Shown in pieces: positions 1-8,980 of a stretch of DNA of 55,801 nt. The stretch is from Prevotellaceae bacterium (GTDB lineage: Bacteria; Bacteroidota; Bacteroidia; Bacteroidales; UBA932). The notes under the pieces are model-generated. The model was not told the origin of the DNA. It was given only the letters and a program-made list of their open reading frames with translations, and did not search any database. The DNA is taken from the NCBI GenBank assembly GCA_031267135.1, contig JAIRZQ010000066.1:1-55801 (forward strand). The letters are read 5' to 3'. A program made the translations under genes and the position numbers. How positions within the stretch are numbered: position 1 is the first letter of the stretch; every line of letters begins with the position of its first letter.

Positions 1-243
1 ATTGCCGTAGATACGCATGTTTTCAGAGTAGCGCATCGTACAGGCTTGGCAAATGAATCAGACAAAACCCCTGAAAAAGTCGGGAAACAGTTAGAAAAAA
101 ACATTCCCGAAAAACTTCGTGCAATTTCGCATCACTGGCTCATTTTGCATGGCAGATATGTTTGCACGGCACGTTCTCCGCACTGCTGCGATTGCGGAAT
201 AAACAAATATTGCAAATATTTTGAAAGCAGTTTGGATAAATAA
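1..243 (+). CDS. nth: Endonuclease III, C-terminal part (5' end outside window)
   Basis: The frame is open from the first base and stops at 241-243, so this is the last 80 residues of a longer gene. The visible part begins IAVDTHVFRVAHRTGL, which matches the endonuclease III segment holding the catalytic aspartate. It ends with four cysteines spaced C-x6-C-x2-C-x5-C, the ligands of the [4Fe-4S] cluster in the Nth/MutY superfamily. Endonuclease III is a base-excision-repair DNA glycosylase/AP lyase that removes oxidised pyrimidines. The VDTH context favours Nth over MutY. The gene is followed by 290 bases without a conserved gene. Confidence 0.93.
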   Translation: MAVDTHVFRVAHRTGLANESDKTPEKVGKQLEKNIPEKLRAISHHWLILHGRYVCTARSPHCCDCGINKYCKYFESSLDK

Positions 244-358
244 CACAAATGCTGTGCTTTATACGTATGCGGATTGGAATCGTGTGAAAGTTTTATTCAA
301 ACATCAGGTTATAGTATCCTCCTAAAAACTCAAAAGCAAAAAATAAATTAAATAATAT

Positions 359-389
359 TTTGATAATCAAATAAATTTTATTAAATTTG
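359..389 (+). promoter_or_regulatory. Bacteroidota-type promoter upstream of the DUF4855 gene
   Basis: The -33 box TTTG (359-362) and the -7 box TAAATTTG (382-389) are separated by 19 bases, an exact match to the Bacteroidota housekeeping promoter pattern. Transcription should start near 395. The first ATG-initiated frames downstream are tiny (401 and 411), so the DUF4855 message would carry a leader of about 140 bases. Confidence 0.65.
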
Positions 390-410
390 TGTCTGAAATA
401 ATGAGGAAAA

Positions 411-482
411 ATGAAGCATTTTAAAAAACATAAAGATTACGATTTTTGGTATCAGAATATTCGATTAAGCAAAATCAAGTAA
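411..482 (+). CDS. Possible 23-codon leader or remnant ORF
   Basis: This ATG-initiated frame of 23 codons is rich in Lys, His, Phe and Tyr (starts MKHFKKHKDYDFWYQ) and lies between a consensus promoter and the DUF4855 gene. It may be a leader peptide, the truncated start of a decayed gene, or chance. I do not recognise it. Confidence 0.2.
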   Translation: MKHFKKHKDYDFWYQNIRLSKIK

Positions 483-533
483 ACTTGGATATTCGCTAGA
501 AAATTTGCAAATTAAAATACAAAACCAAATAGC

Positions 534-1679
534 ATGAATGTAAAACATGTAGTATTAAATTTTATCGTTGTCGGAATCATTGCCTGCTCGCCAAATCAGG
601 AATATCCCGCTGAAAATACAACCTGTACAGGGGAAGGCTGCCCTGTTACGGATATGGTATTAATTGTAGGCGGCAGCCCGTATCGGGAGCTTACAGGCTG
701 TACATGGAACAAAGAACACTTTATCCCTTACGTGAGCTATACCGACAGGACAAACAAAGAACATAGCCTGTTCGACGGTTTCCTGTTCCTCGAGATTGTC
801 TATCACGACTATCAAAACGGCGGCGTACACGTTTATGATTTTAGCACAAGGAGCGAAAAAGAGCCTGCAAGAAAGATACACTGGAAGGCGTTGGCAGATT
901 ACTATTTTCAATCCGGCATAGCCATAGATGCGCTGGATAAATGTATTGCCGAAGCCGAACAGCGGCTGAACACCGGTAAAAAAAGAAAAGTTGTTGTTGT
1001 GATTCCCGAGCCGATTACAGCAGGGCCAAACACCATTTATCCCGAAACACCGGTAGATTATTGGGGAGAAATAGATGGCGTTACTCTTGATTTTACTAAT
1101 GACAGCGACCGCATTACGGCTTGCAAATGGTACATAGATTATGTGCGGCAACGTTTCACTGAAGGTAATTTTCAACACTTGGAGTTGACTGGTTTTTACT
1201 GGGTGGCTGAATTATCGCTTGATACAGAGAGTATCATTTCGGACATAGCCGACTACCTGAATCAGTGGAAGTACAGTTTCAACTGGATCCCCTATTGGAA
1301 AGAGAACAAAGCGAACCCCGATTATCATGAATGGAAATCGCTGAAATTTACTTATGCCTATCTGCAACCCAATTATTTCACGAATGTTCCCTATTCACGA
1401 TTAGCGGATGCGTGCAACGTAGCCCGACAGTATGACCTGGATTTGGAAGTTGAATTTGACAATAAGGTACTTGTAAACAATGGAAACAGAGGAAACATGC
1501 TGCGCGACTATATGCAGGCGTTCAGGGAAAACAATGTGTTGCCCACCAAACGGCTCTCCTATTATCAGGATACAGATGCGCTGTACCGGTTATATCTCGG
1601 CACCGATGAACGTGAGATTGACCTGTTTCACGATTTCTGCGCCTTTGTATTAGACCATCAGTCGCAATACAGACCATGA
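534..1679 (+). CDS. DUF4855-like lipoprotein
   Basis: The protein has 381 residues with a lipoprotein signal: a hydrophobic stretch ending IIAC places the lipid-modified cysteine at residue 18, so it is probably anchored to the outer or inner membrane. The remainder resembles DUF4855 proteins (segments such as HFIPYVSY and LFDGFLFLEI near residues 80-110). Aromatic-rich segments with alternating strands and helices look compatible with a TIM-barrel carbohydrate-active enzyme, but that is only an inference; no function is established. Composition differs from neighbours: two of three hand-counted 60-base lines here have 30 and 32 G+C, against 21 in a line of prfA. It stands alone between nth and prfA with its own promoter, so acquisition by transfer is plausible. 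Confidence 0.7.
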   Translation: MNVKHVVLNFIVVGIIACSPNQEYPAENTTCTGEGCPVTDMVLIVGGSPYRELTGCTWNKEHFIPYVSYTDRTNKEHSLFDGFLFLEIVYHDYQNGGVHVYDFSTRSEKEPARKIHWKALADYYFQSGIAIDALDKCIAEAEQRLNTGKKRKVVVVIPEPITAGPNTIYPETPVDYWGEIDGVTLDFTNDSDRITACKWYIDYVRQRFTEGNFQHLELTGFYWVAELSLDTESIISDIADYLNQWKYSFNWIPYWKENKANPDYHEWKSLKFTYAYLQPNYFTNVPYSRLADACNVARQYDLDLEVEFDNKVLVNNGNRGNMLRDYMQAFRENNVLPTKRLSYYQDTDALYRLYLGTDEREIDLFHDFCAFVLDHQSQYRP

Positions 1680-1813
1680 TCCATAAAAAACAAGAATAAC
1701 TGTTTAATACCAAATTGCTATCAAATAGTCATTAATATCATTTTGATATTGTAAGCAATTATTTAATAAACAGGCGATTTCAAAACCAGTTCAGAATGAC
1801 ATTATGACTTCAG

Positions 1814-1846
1814 TTTGCCCTAATTAAAATATTTCGTGTAACTTTG
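1814..1846 (+). promoter_or_regulatory. Promoter of prfA-msrA
   Basis: TTTG at 1814-1817 and TAACTTTG at 1839-1846 are 21 bases apart, fitting the Bacteroidota -33/-7 pattern. The predicted start is near 1853, giving a leader of about 31 bases before prfA. Confidence 0.65.
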
Positions 1847-1884
1847 TACCCTATTATTAAACTATAATACTACCTTGATTTTTT

Positions 1885-2970
1885 ATGAACGACGACAGAA
1901 TAATTATCAAATTAGAAGGCATAAAACATAAATTTGAAGAAATCGGTTTGCAGATTACCGATCCCGATGTCATTGCAAATATGAAAAAGTTTATTGAACT
2001 GAACAAAGAATACCGCGACTTGGAACCTGTAGTTGCATCTTTCGACAAATATAAGCTGACAGTTGCAAATATCAAGTCGGCAAAAGAATTGCTTAAAACC
2101 GAAAAAGATGACGAGATGTGCCAAATGGCTTTTGCCGAAATAGAAAATCTCGAAATACAGCGAGCGGCCATTGAAGAAGAAATAAAAATACTTCTCATAC
2201 CCAAAGATCCTCAGGACAGCAAAAACGCAATACTTGAAATACGGGCGGGAACGGGTGGAGATGAAGCATCAATATTTGCAGGCGATTTGTTGAGAATGTA
2301 CATGAAATTTATTGAAACAAAAGGATGGAAAATCGAAATTACCAATATATCCGAAGGATATGTAGGCGGTTTTAAGGAAGTTGTAGCAAAAGTTACGGGA
2401 ACCGGAGTATATGGAATCTTGAAGTACGAATCGGGAGTACATCGCGTACAGCGCGTTCCACAAACAGAAACACAGGGACGTATTCATACTTCGGCAGCAT
2501 CAGTTGCCGTTTTGCCCGAAGCCGAAGAATTTGACATCGAACTTAACGAAAAAGATATTCGTAAAGATACGTTTTGTGCTTCCGGTCCGGGTGGACAGTC
2601 TGTAAATACAACTTATTCGGCAATTCGATTAACGCATATTCCTACAGGAATTGTTGTGCAGTGTCAGGACGAAAAATCGCAAATGAAAAACTATGCCAAA
2701 GCTCTTGCCGAACTTCGCACGCGAATTTACAATATGGAATATCAGAAATATATCGATGAAATAGCAAGCAAACGAAAGACAATGGTATCGACAGGCGACC
2801 GTTCTGCAAAAATTCGCACTTATAATTATTCTCAAAGCCGCGTTACCGACCATCGCATAAATTACACTGTTTATAATCTTCCATCGTTTATTAATGGCGA
2901 TATCTCGGAAATTATAGAACAGTTGCAAATAGCCGAAAATGCAGAACGCTTGAAAGAAACAGAGCTTTAA
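1885..2970 (+). CDS. prfA: Peptide chain release factor 1
   Basis: The 361-residue length is typical for bacterial RF1, which recognises UAA and UAG stop codons on the ribosome and triggers release of the peptide. The GGQ motif that contacts the peptidyl-transferase centre is at residues 236-238 in the context CASGPGGQSVNTT. The codon-recognition tripeptide has the RF1 form PxT (Pro192-Gln193-Thr194) rather than the SPF of RF2. The middle residue of that tripeptide is often Ala or Val elsewhere. msrA starts 12 bases downstream, so the two are probably co-transcribed. Confidence 0.96.
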   Translation: MNDDRIIIKLEGIKHKFEEIGLQITDPDVIANMKKFIELNKEYRDLEPVVASFDKYKLTVANIKSAKELLKTEKDDEMCQMAFAEIENLEIQRAAIEEEIKILLIPKDPQDSKNAILEIRAGTGGDEASIFAGDLLRMYMKFIETKGWKIEITNISEGYVGGFKEVVAKVTGTGVYGILKYESGVHRVQRVPQTETQGRIHTSAASVAVLPEAEEFDIELNEKDIRKDTFCASGPGGQSVNTTYSAIRLTHIPTGIVVQCQDEKSQMKNYAKALAELRTRIYNMEYQKYIDEIASKRKTMVSTGDRSAKIRTYNYSQSRVTDHRINYTVYNLPSFINGDISEIIEQLQIAENAERLKETEL

Positions 2971-2982
2971 ATATTTGCAGAA

Positions 2983-3495
2983 ATGAAAAAAAACGAAATA
3001 TATCTTGCCGGCGGGTGTTTTTGGGGAGTCGAGCATTTTATGAGTTTAATACGGGGCATTGTTTGTACCGAAGCAGGATATGCCAACGGAGCAACAGAAA
3101 ATCCATCATATTCGGATGTTTGCAATAATAATACAGGACATGCCGAAACTGTTCATATAATTTATGATGAAAATACAGTTTCTCTCGAAAAAATACTTTC
3201 ATTGTTCTTCAAAATCATTGATCCGACAAGTCTCAACAGACAAGGTAATGATGTCGGAGTTCAATATCGAACGGGAATTTATTATACGTGCACTTACGAT
3301 TTATCGATTATCGAAAAAATTATAAATCAACTTTCGACCGATTACACTGAGCCTATAGTCGTAGAAGTATCGGAACTGAAAAATTTTTACTCGGCAGAAG
3401 ATTATCACCAAAAATATTTACGTAAAAATCCTTCGGGTTATTGCCACATAAATCCCGAAATGTTTGAACTGGCAAAGAATACAACGGATAAATAA
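2983..3495 (+). CDS. msrA: Peptide-methionine (S)-S-oxide reductase
   Basis: This 170-residue protein carries the MsrA catalytic motif GCFWG at residues 11-15 with the nucleophilic Cys12. It also shows typical downstream segments (EAGYANG, a Glu/Tyr-rich sulfoxide-binding region, and YHQKYL followed by NPSGYCHI). MsrA repairs oxidised methionine using thioredoxin. It follows prfA by 12 bases on the same strand and has no separate MsrB domain. The start is the first ATG after the prfA stop and leaves an N-terminus of normal length. Confidence 0.95.
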   Translation: MKKNEIYLAGGCFWGVEHFMSLIRGIVCTEAGYANGATENPSYSDVCNNNTGHAETVHIIYDENTVSLEKILSLFFKIIDPTSLNRQGNDVGVQYRTGIYYTCTYDLSIIEKIINQLSTDYTEPIVVEVSELKNFYSAEDYHQKYLRKNPSGYCHINPEMFELAKNTTDK

Positions 3496-3765
3496 GCCGC
3501 TATTAAATAGCTGTTTGAGTTATTTATATAATTTTATAAGTACATGACAAAAATTTAAAGCCATTTATCTTATACGTAGTAAGTGGGTTAAGTATAAATA
3601 ACGCTGTTGCAATAAGTTTCAGTCTATATTACATAAAGTCTAATAAATATTTTCAATTACGTTACGATTGATTAAAGTTAATTTAAATTGTTAGTAATTA
3701 CAAATTTACATTCAATTTAATTGTGCTTTTTTATTGTACTTAATATAAGATTAAAATTACTGCCA
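3496..3765. other. AT-rich intergenic region between convergent msrA and purN
   Basis: These 270 bases show no conserved gene, no strong hairpin with a T tract, and no RNA I recognise. Confidence 0.5.
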
Positions 3766-4356
3766 TTAAATGTTTACAGAATTTTTCATCAATATCAATT
3801 CTATTATCTTTGGAAAATATTCGTACTCCAAAGCATGGACTTTTTCAGCAAGAGTTTCGGGAGTATCGGTATCGCTGATTTTACATTTTGCCTGAAAAAT
3901 AATATCCCCGTCGTCATATTTTTCGTTTACATAATGGACAGTAATTCCCGATTCTTTGTTTCCGTCGGCAATTACGGCTTTATGAACATTATTGCCGTAC
4001 ATTCCCCTGCCGCCGTAATTTGGAAGTAGAGCAGGATGAATATTGATTATTTTATTGAGATACTGTTTTATTATGTTTTCGGGAACAAGCCACAAGAATC
4101 CGGCTAAAACTATCAAGTCAATTTTCTCAAGCTGCAATATGTCAATGATTTTATCAGACTTGTAGAACTCATCTCGCGAAAAAACTGTCGATGGAACGTT
4201 CAAATTGCTTGCACGCATTAGCACATAAGCGTTCGGTATATTGCACAGTACTGTTTTTACTTTTCCTGTCGTGGTATTTTCGAAATATTTTATAATATTT
4301 TCGGCGTTGCTGCCGTTTCCGGAAGCAAAAATAGCAATATTTTTATTTTGTAACAT
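3766..4356 (-). CDS. purN: Phosphoribosylglycinamide formyltransferase
   Basis: The protein has 196 residues and performs the third step of de novo purine synthesis, moving a formyl group from 10-formyl-THF to GAR. The N-terminal IAIFASGNGSNAENI segment binds the phosphoribosyl phosphate. The catalytic region INIHPALLP gives Asn105 and His107, and a YDDGDII segment near residue 149 supplies the catalytic aspartate. Length is in the normal range (about 190-215). It is divergent from acpP, an arrangement I associate with Bacteroidales. purQ of the same pathway is elsewhere in the window (about 22 kb). Confidence 0.94.
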   Translation of the reverse strand: MLQNKNIAIFASGNGSNAENIIKYFENTTTGKVKTVLCNIPNAYVLMRASNLNVPSTVFSRDEFYKSDKIIDILQLEKIDLIVLAGFLWLVPENIIKQYLNKIINIHPALLPNYGGRGMYGNNVHKAVIADGNKESGITVHYVNEKYDDGDIIFQAKCKISDTDTPETLAEKVHALEYEYFPKIIELILMKNSVNI

Positions 4357-4386
4357 ATTTATTTTCAGTGTTTTAATTCAAAAAAG

Positions 4387-4416
4387 TTTCTATTTAAAAA
4401 ATAATACTTATATTTG
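4387..4416 (+). promoter_or_regulatory. Promoter of acpP-fabF-rnc
   Basis: The -7 box TATATTTG (4409-4416) is preceded after 18 bases by TTTC (4387-4390) as the -33 element. The leader to acpP would be about 115 bases, AT-rich and without an obvious riboswitch. Confidence 0.55.
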
Positions 4417-4538
4417 CAGGCTGAAATTGTAACGCAAGCCTCAAATATGATGCTTCTAAAACAGCATGCAATTTTAATATAAAAATTTGAAATAACATAT
4501 ATATTATTAAACTAAATTATTAACTAAAACAAAAAGTT

Positions 4539-4775
4539 ATGGCAGAAATTGTATCTAAGGTAACAGAAATCATCGTTGACAAATTAGGCGTTGACGAAAA
4601 GCAAGTAACACCTGCAGCAAGTTTTACAAATGATCTTGGTGCAGATTCACTTGATACTGTTGAATTAATTATGGAATTTGAAAAAGAATTTGGGGTGCAG
4701 ATTCCGGATGAAGATGCAGAAAAAATTACAACTGTAGGCGATGCTATTGCTTACATTGAAAGCAGACAAGCTTAA
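4539..4775 (+). CDS. acpP: Acyl carrier protein
   Basis: This is a 78-residue acidic protein with the canonical DSL motif; Ser37 is the 4'-phosphopantetheine attachment site. Helix II follows as [20 protein letters not shown]. It carries growing acyl chains in type II fatty-acid synthesis. fabF follows after 48 bases on the same strand, the widespread acpP-fabF pairing. Confidence 0.97.
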   Translation: MAEIVSKVTEIIVDKLGVDEKQVTPAASFTNDLGADSLDTVELIMEFEKEFGVQIPDEDAEKITTVGDAIAYIESRQA

Positions 4776-4823
4776 ATTTGTAAAGTTAAATTTATTTCAG
4801 TAAGAGTAAGTTTTGATAGAACT

Positions 4824-6077
4824 ATGGAATTAAAAAGAGTTGTAGTAACAGGTATAGGAACAATAAATCCGTTAGGAAACAATGTCAATGATTTTTTTGA
4901 CAGCCTGATAAAAGGCGTAAGTGGCGCCGGCTTAATAACTTATTTTGACACAACCAATTTCAAAACAAAATTTGCTTGTGAAGTAAAAAATTACAATCCC
5001 GCCGACTATTTCGATCGCAAAGAGGTTCGCAAGCACGATTTGTATTCGCAATTTGGTATGATCGCCGCCGATCAGGCAATTGCAGATGCAGGAATAAGTA
5101 AAGAATCTGCTGATCCTTTTAGAATTGGAGTTGTTTGGGCGTCAGGTATAGGAGGTATTCGTACTTTCTTTGATGAAGTAAAGGGCTTTCTTGAAGGTGG
5201 CGGAATACCTCGCTTTAGCCCTTTTTTTGTTCCTAAGATGATTGCCGATATTTGCGCAGGATACATATCAATAAAGCATGGGTTTTGCGGACCGAATTAT
5301 GCAACAGTTTCAGCATGCGCATCATCAACCCACGCGCTTATAGAAGCGATGAACCATATCCGTCGCGGTAGAGCAATTATTATGGTTGCCGGAGGTTCGG
5401 AATCAGCCATCAATGAAGCCGGAGTCGGAGGATTTAACTCAATGCAGGCTTTGTCGGTAAATAATGATAACTATGGAACAGCTTCCCGTCCGTTTGATAA
5501 AAATCGAGATGGGTTTGTAATTGGCGAAGGTGCAGCCGGACTTATTCTCGAAGAATATGAACATGCAAAAGCGCGCGGAGCTAAAATCTACGCCGAAGTT
5601 ATGGGCGGCGGCATGTCGGCAGATGCATATCATCTCACAGCGCCGCATCCTGAAGGTCTCGGAGCGGCAAGCGTTATGCAGACAGCCCTCGACGATTCCA
5701 ATTTTAAAGTAAGCGATGTTGATTATATCAACGTTCATGGAACATCTACGCCGCTTGGAGATATTGCCGAACTCAAGGCAATACAAAAAGTGTTTGGCGA
5801 ATCTGTTTCTAAAATAAATATAAGTTCAACAAAATCGATGACAGGGCACCTGCTTGGAGCTGCAGGAGCGCTCGAAACACTGGCTTGCATTTGCGCTATT
5901 AAGAACCAAATAATACCGCCGACAATCAATTTTGAAACTCCGGATGACGAAATAGATTACAAAACGTTTAATCTTACGCTTAATAAGGCACAGTCACGCA
6001 AAGTTAACGTAACTTTAAGCAATACATTCGGATTTGGTGGGCATAATGCGGCAATAATCCTTAAGAAATTAGATTAG
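4824..6077 (+). CDS. fabF: 3-oxoacyl-[acyl-carrier-protein] synthase II
   Basis: The 417-residue condensing enzyme elongates acyl-ACP with malonyl-ACP. The catalytic triad is complete: Cys165 (in VSACASS), His305 (in NVHGTSTP) and His342 (in KSMTGHLLGAAGA). The Cys-His-His arrangement identifies a KAS I/II enzyme rather than FabH. It lies between acpP and rnc, and the rnc start codon is only three bases past the fabF stop, so coupled translation is likely. Confidence 0.97.
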   Translation: MELKRVVVTGIGTINPLGNNVNDFFDSLIKGVSGAGLITYFDTTNFKTKFACEVKNYNPADYFDRKEVRKHDLYSQFGMIAADQAIADAGISKESADPFRIGVVWASGIGGIRTFFDEVKGFLEGGGIPRFSPFFVPKMIADICAGYISIKHGFCGPNYATVSACASSTHALIEAMNHIRRGRAIIMVAGGSESAINEAGVGGFNSMQALSVNNDNYGTASRPFDKNRDGFVIGEGAAGLILEEYEHAKARGAKIYAEVMGGGMSADAYHLTAPHPEGLGAASVMQTALDDSNFKVSDVDYINVHGTSTPLGDIAELKAIQKVFGESVSKINISSTKSMTGHLLGAAGALETLACICAIKNQIIPPTINFETPDDEIDYKTFNLTLNKAQSRKVNVTLSNTFGFGGHNAAIILKKLD

Positions 6078-6080
6078 GCA

Positions 6081-6824
6081 TTGATATCATTTGTTAAATC
6101 TATAATAGTCAATTACTCAGACGATAAGCAATTATACATTAGCTTAAAAAATGTATTGGGAAAATATCCCAATAATATCAGACTGTACAAAGTCGCCTTA
6201 ACGCAAAGGTCGGACATAATTTACAACAAAAATAAAAAGCCCAGGACTAATGAACGTCTGGAATATCTTGGCGACGCGGTAGTAGGCAGCATAGTTGCCG
6301 AATATCTGTTTACACAGTTTCCAAATAAACAGGAAGGTTTTCTTACAAAAATGCGAGCAAAAATAGTAAGCCGCAAAAGTTTAAACTCGCTGTCGCAGCA
6401 GAGCGGACTCATGAAATTGCTGACACAGCATCAATCTCGTAACAAGCAGGCAAAAGGAGCAGCCGGAAATATTTTTGAAGCTATACACGGAGCTATGCTG
6501 CTTGATTTTGGCTACAAAACTACGAAAGAAATATTTATAAAACGGTTTCTTAAATTCGTTGATATTGATAAATTAATCGAAGAAGAGGTTGATTATAAAA
6601 GTAAGATACTTGAATGGGGACAAAAACACAAATCAAAATTAATTTTTGAATGTTACGAAGAATCTGTAATAACGAACAGTCATAATCGATTTAAAGCCAT
6701 CCTGTTTGACGGCAATACAATTCTCGGCAAAGGTTACGGAGCATCTAAAAAGGAAGCCGAGCAAGCTGCATCAAAGCAGGTAATGTATAGCGGCAAAATT
6801 GATATAAATATCATTACTGATTAA
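6081..6824 (+). CDS. rnc: Ribonuclease III (TTG start)
   Basis: The protein has 247 residues, with an RNase III catalytic domain and a C-terminal double-stranded-RNA-binding domain (about residues 174-240). The signature NERLEYLGDAV is at residues 57-67. The second metal-binding segment reads GNIFEA, so the position that is aspartate in many RNase III enzymes is Asn130 while Glu133 is kept; I believe this is common in Bacteroidota. The start codon is TTG at 6081. No later ATG preserves the N-terminal helix, so TTG is preferred. RNase III processes rRNA precursors and degrades structured RNA. The pfkA gene that often follows in Bacteroides is not here. Confidence 0.93.
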   Translation: MISFVKSIIVNYSDDKQLYISLKNVLGKYPNNIRLYKVALTQRSDIIYNKNKKPRTNERLEYLGDAVVGSIVAEYLFTQFPNKQEGFLTKMRAKIVSRKSLNSLSQQSGLMKLLTQHQSRNKQAKGAAGNIFEAIHGAMLLDFGYKTTKEIFIKRFLKFVDIDKLIEEEVDYKSKILEWGQKHKSKLIFECYEESVITNSHNRFKAILFDGNTILGKGYGASKKEAEQAASKQVMYSGKIDINIITD

Positions 6825-6866
6825 TTCATTTACAGTTAAATACATAATTATATCTTAATATTTGTT

Positions 6867-6892
6867 TTGCTGCTTTTTATAAAAAGCAGCAA
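6867..6892. terminator. Perfect 26-base palindrome between convergent rnc and M23 gene
   Basis: TTGCTGCTTTTTA is followed directly by its exact reverse complement. It lies between convergent genes, about 43 bases after rnc and 90 bases from the end of the M23 gene. The A/T-rich stem top makes it a plausible bidirectional terminator, though no long T tract follows. Confidence 0.5.
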
Positions 6893-6980
6893 TCATAATT
6901 TTAATATTTTATCGGAATTAATATAATTGAAACTACTAAATTATTTCCGAAGATACCTATCATCTGTCTTCACGGCTTTA

Positions 6981-7928
6981 CTAATCCAGTGACTGTCCTA
7001 TGTTTGATGATGCATATATCATTGTTTTGAGCTGTGTTGGATTCAGTTCGGCGAAGAAACAGTTTATAGGATTTATCAGTTTGCCGTTTTTCCATACTTC
7101 GTAATGCAAATGAGGAAAAATCGACAATCCCGAATCGCCCGACAATGCTATCAATTTGCCTCGTTGCACGCTTGCACCTTTGGCAACCAGCGATTTGGCA
7201 AGATGAGCGTAAACCGTTGTGTATCCATTGCCATGATTGATATAAACGGCTATTCCTTTTGCCGCATCTTCTACAATGTCTTCGACAATACCATCTGCTG
7301 TTGCAATAACCTTTGTATTTATTGGAACCGTATAATCCAAACCTGTATGCATTTTGGGAATACGGTAAAAAGGATGTATTTTCATTCCTACCGATACGCT
7401 GTTGTATTTAAGATTTTTATTTTCTACAGGCTGTATTGCGGGAATATTTCTGAATTTTGTTTTATCGCTATTGATTTTTGAAAGCGCCGTTTCCATTTTC
7501 GCTTTGTTATTACGAACACGGTCAACAAGCCGGCTTATGGTAGCAGACGTCATATTTACAATATTGTAATTTTCCATTATGCTTGCCATGCTGAAATTTC
7601 GTGTTTCAAATGTTAATCCCGATTCTGTCGGATCGGTTTTGAATACCGAACGATATATCATCGTATCTTTTTGTTTTAAATGTTCAAGAACAGATTTTGC
7701 TTTCAAAAAATTCACGTTGAGCGAGTCGTATGCCGATTCAAGATATGCATATTCCTGTTTGAATTGTCTTTCCTGTTTTGTATCTATTGTCAGTGCAAAA
7801 ATTACATAATAAATTACGGCAAGTACGATTGACGAAACAAAATATACAATGCAATTCCGTAATATCCGTCTTGCTTTTTTAATTTTTTTATATGTCATCG
7901 ATTGTTCATCGTATTTCCACTCGTTCAT
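6981..7928 (-). CDS. Membrane-anchored M23 family metallopeptidase (second of tandem pair)
   Basis: The 315-residue protein has a short cytoplasmic N-terminus, one membrane segment (about 25-47), a coiled-coil-like region (50-155) and a C-terminal LytM/M23 domain. The zinc ligands are intact: HxxxD at His194/Asp198, and HLH at His273/His275. A further His lies in VYAHL (about 242). Enzymes of this family cut peptidoglycan cross-links or activate amidases. Its start overlaps the end of the other M23 gene by four bases (ATGA), so they are translationally coupled. The substrate cannot be read from the sequence. Confidence 0.9.
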   Translation of the reverse strand: MNEWKYDEQSMTYKKIKKARRILRNCIVYFVSSIVLAVIYYVIFALTIDTKQERQFKQEYAYLESAYDSLNVNFLKAKSVLEHLKQKDTMIYRSVFKTDPTESGLTFETRNFSMASIMENYNIVNMTSATISRLVDRVRNNKAKMETALSKINSDKTKFRNIPAIQPVENKNLKYNSVSVGMKIHPFYRIPKMHTGLDYTVPINTKVIATADGIVEDIVEDAAKGIAVYINHGNGYTTVYAHLAKSLVAKGASVQRGKLIALSGDSGLSIFPHLHYEVWKNGKLINPINCFFAELNPTQLKTMIYASSNIGQSLD

Positions 7929-8860
7929 TTTTTATCTCTGTTTATAATTTGGTCATAACTGATTTCGGCTGATTCATCAACATAATATTTTTTAGGATAC
8001 ATCGGCTTTCCATAGTATCTTACTTCGTAATGCAAATGAGGTCCGGTTGATTTTCCGGTATTTCCGGATAAGCCTATCATATCTCCGCGTTTTACCTGCA
8101 TTCCTTCTTTAACAAGTATTTTTGAAAGATGCGCATAACGCGTTAAGTAACCAAATCCATGTTCAATATCAATTCTGTTGCCATAGCTTGTCGGCGAATT
8201 TGAGTATACTACTGCTGCAATTACGCCATCTCCCGTAGCGTAAATAGGATTACCCGTATCTGTTGTAAAGTCCAGTCCGTCGTGATGACGCCAGTCTCCA
8301 AAGAACGGGTCGATACGATATCCGTAATTTCCTATTCTTCGTACTTCTCCCAAATCAATCGGAGGAATAGATGGCATGCATAATGTCATTTTTTCCATAT
8401 TTGCTGCATATTTTGAAATTATATCAAATGACTTTGACTGTATGTAAATTTTACGGCGAAAATCATCAAGTCCCGTAAAGGTTTTATTTACATTATGCAG
8501 TAAATCTCCATTTTGTGCATCCGTATTTTTTTTGTTTGCATTATAAAATATTTTATCAAGCCCAAAAAGCGTTCGATATACGTTTTGATCTCTGTTGTTG
8601 ATTGTCGTTATTGACTTATCGGCATTTTCTATATCTTTAAGAAGAAAGTCGTATTTCAACTGTATATTTACAGTTTCGCTTTTCAGAAGTATTATTTTGG
8701 GACTTTCAAAAAATTGAGAATAGATATACGCATAAATGAAAAATAAAATTAACGACAGCAAAAACATTACAAAAAAACGTTGTGTTTTGCGCCGCAAAGG
8801 AATTTTTATGACTTCAAAATCTAAACTTTCCGTATTTAATTTGTATTTTTGTCGTGGCAT
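7925..8860 (-). CDS. Membrane-anchored M23 family metallopeptidase (first of tandem pair)
   Basis: This 311-residue protein has the same architecture as its downstream neighbour: membrane segment (about 29-47), a helical linker, and an M23 domain with HxxxD at His193/Asp197 and HLH at His275/His277. Both zinc motifs are complete, so it should be an active periplasmic endopeptidase. The two proteins are similar over the whole length yet clearly diverged, suggesting an old tandem duplication. The gene is divergent from alaS across 120 bases. Confidence 0.9.
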   Translation of the reverse strand: MPRQKYKLNTESLDFEVIKIPLRRKTQRFFVMFLLSLILFFIYAYIYSQFFESPKIILLKSETVNIQLKYDFLLKDIENADKSITTINNRDQNVYRTLFGLDKIFYNANKKNTDAQNGDLLHNVNKTFTGLDDFRRKIYIQSKSFDIISKYAANMEKMTLCMPSIPPIDLGEVRRIGNYGYRIDPFFGDWRHHDGLDFTTDTGNPIYATGDGVIAAVVYSNSPTSYGNRIDIEHGFGYLTRYAHLSKILVKEGMQVKRGDMIGLSGNTGKSTGPHLHYEVRYYGKPMYPKKYYVDESAEISYDQIINRDKK

Positions 8861-8980
8861 TTAAAAAAAGAAACAAAAAACTTGGTAAAGTTAGGTAAAA
8901 AAAATTAATTTTACAACTATTTTAACAAAATAAAAAACAATATATTAGTTTAATATTAAGCAAATAAGGATTTTAAATAT

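Larger units (their letters stand above)
244..533. other. Intergenic region between nth and the DUF4855 gene
   Basis: This 290-base AT-rich stretch holds a consensus promoter at 359-389, a 23-codon open frame at 411-482, and a 12-base palindrome AATTTGCAAATT at 502-513. No conserved gene or RNA is recognisable. It could contain decayed remnants, but nothing in the sequence proves that. Confidence 0.5.

Noticed and set aside
660-1178. Antisense 172-residue frame in the DUF4855 gene
   Set aside because: Shadow of the plus-strand gene, which has a signal peptide and family similarity; the antisense product has none.
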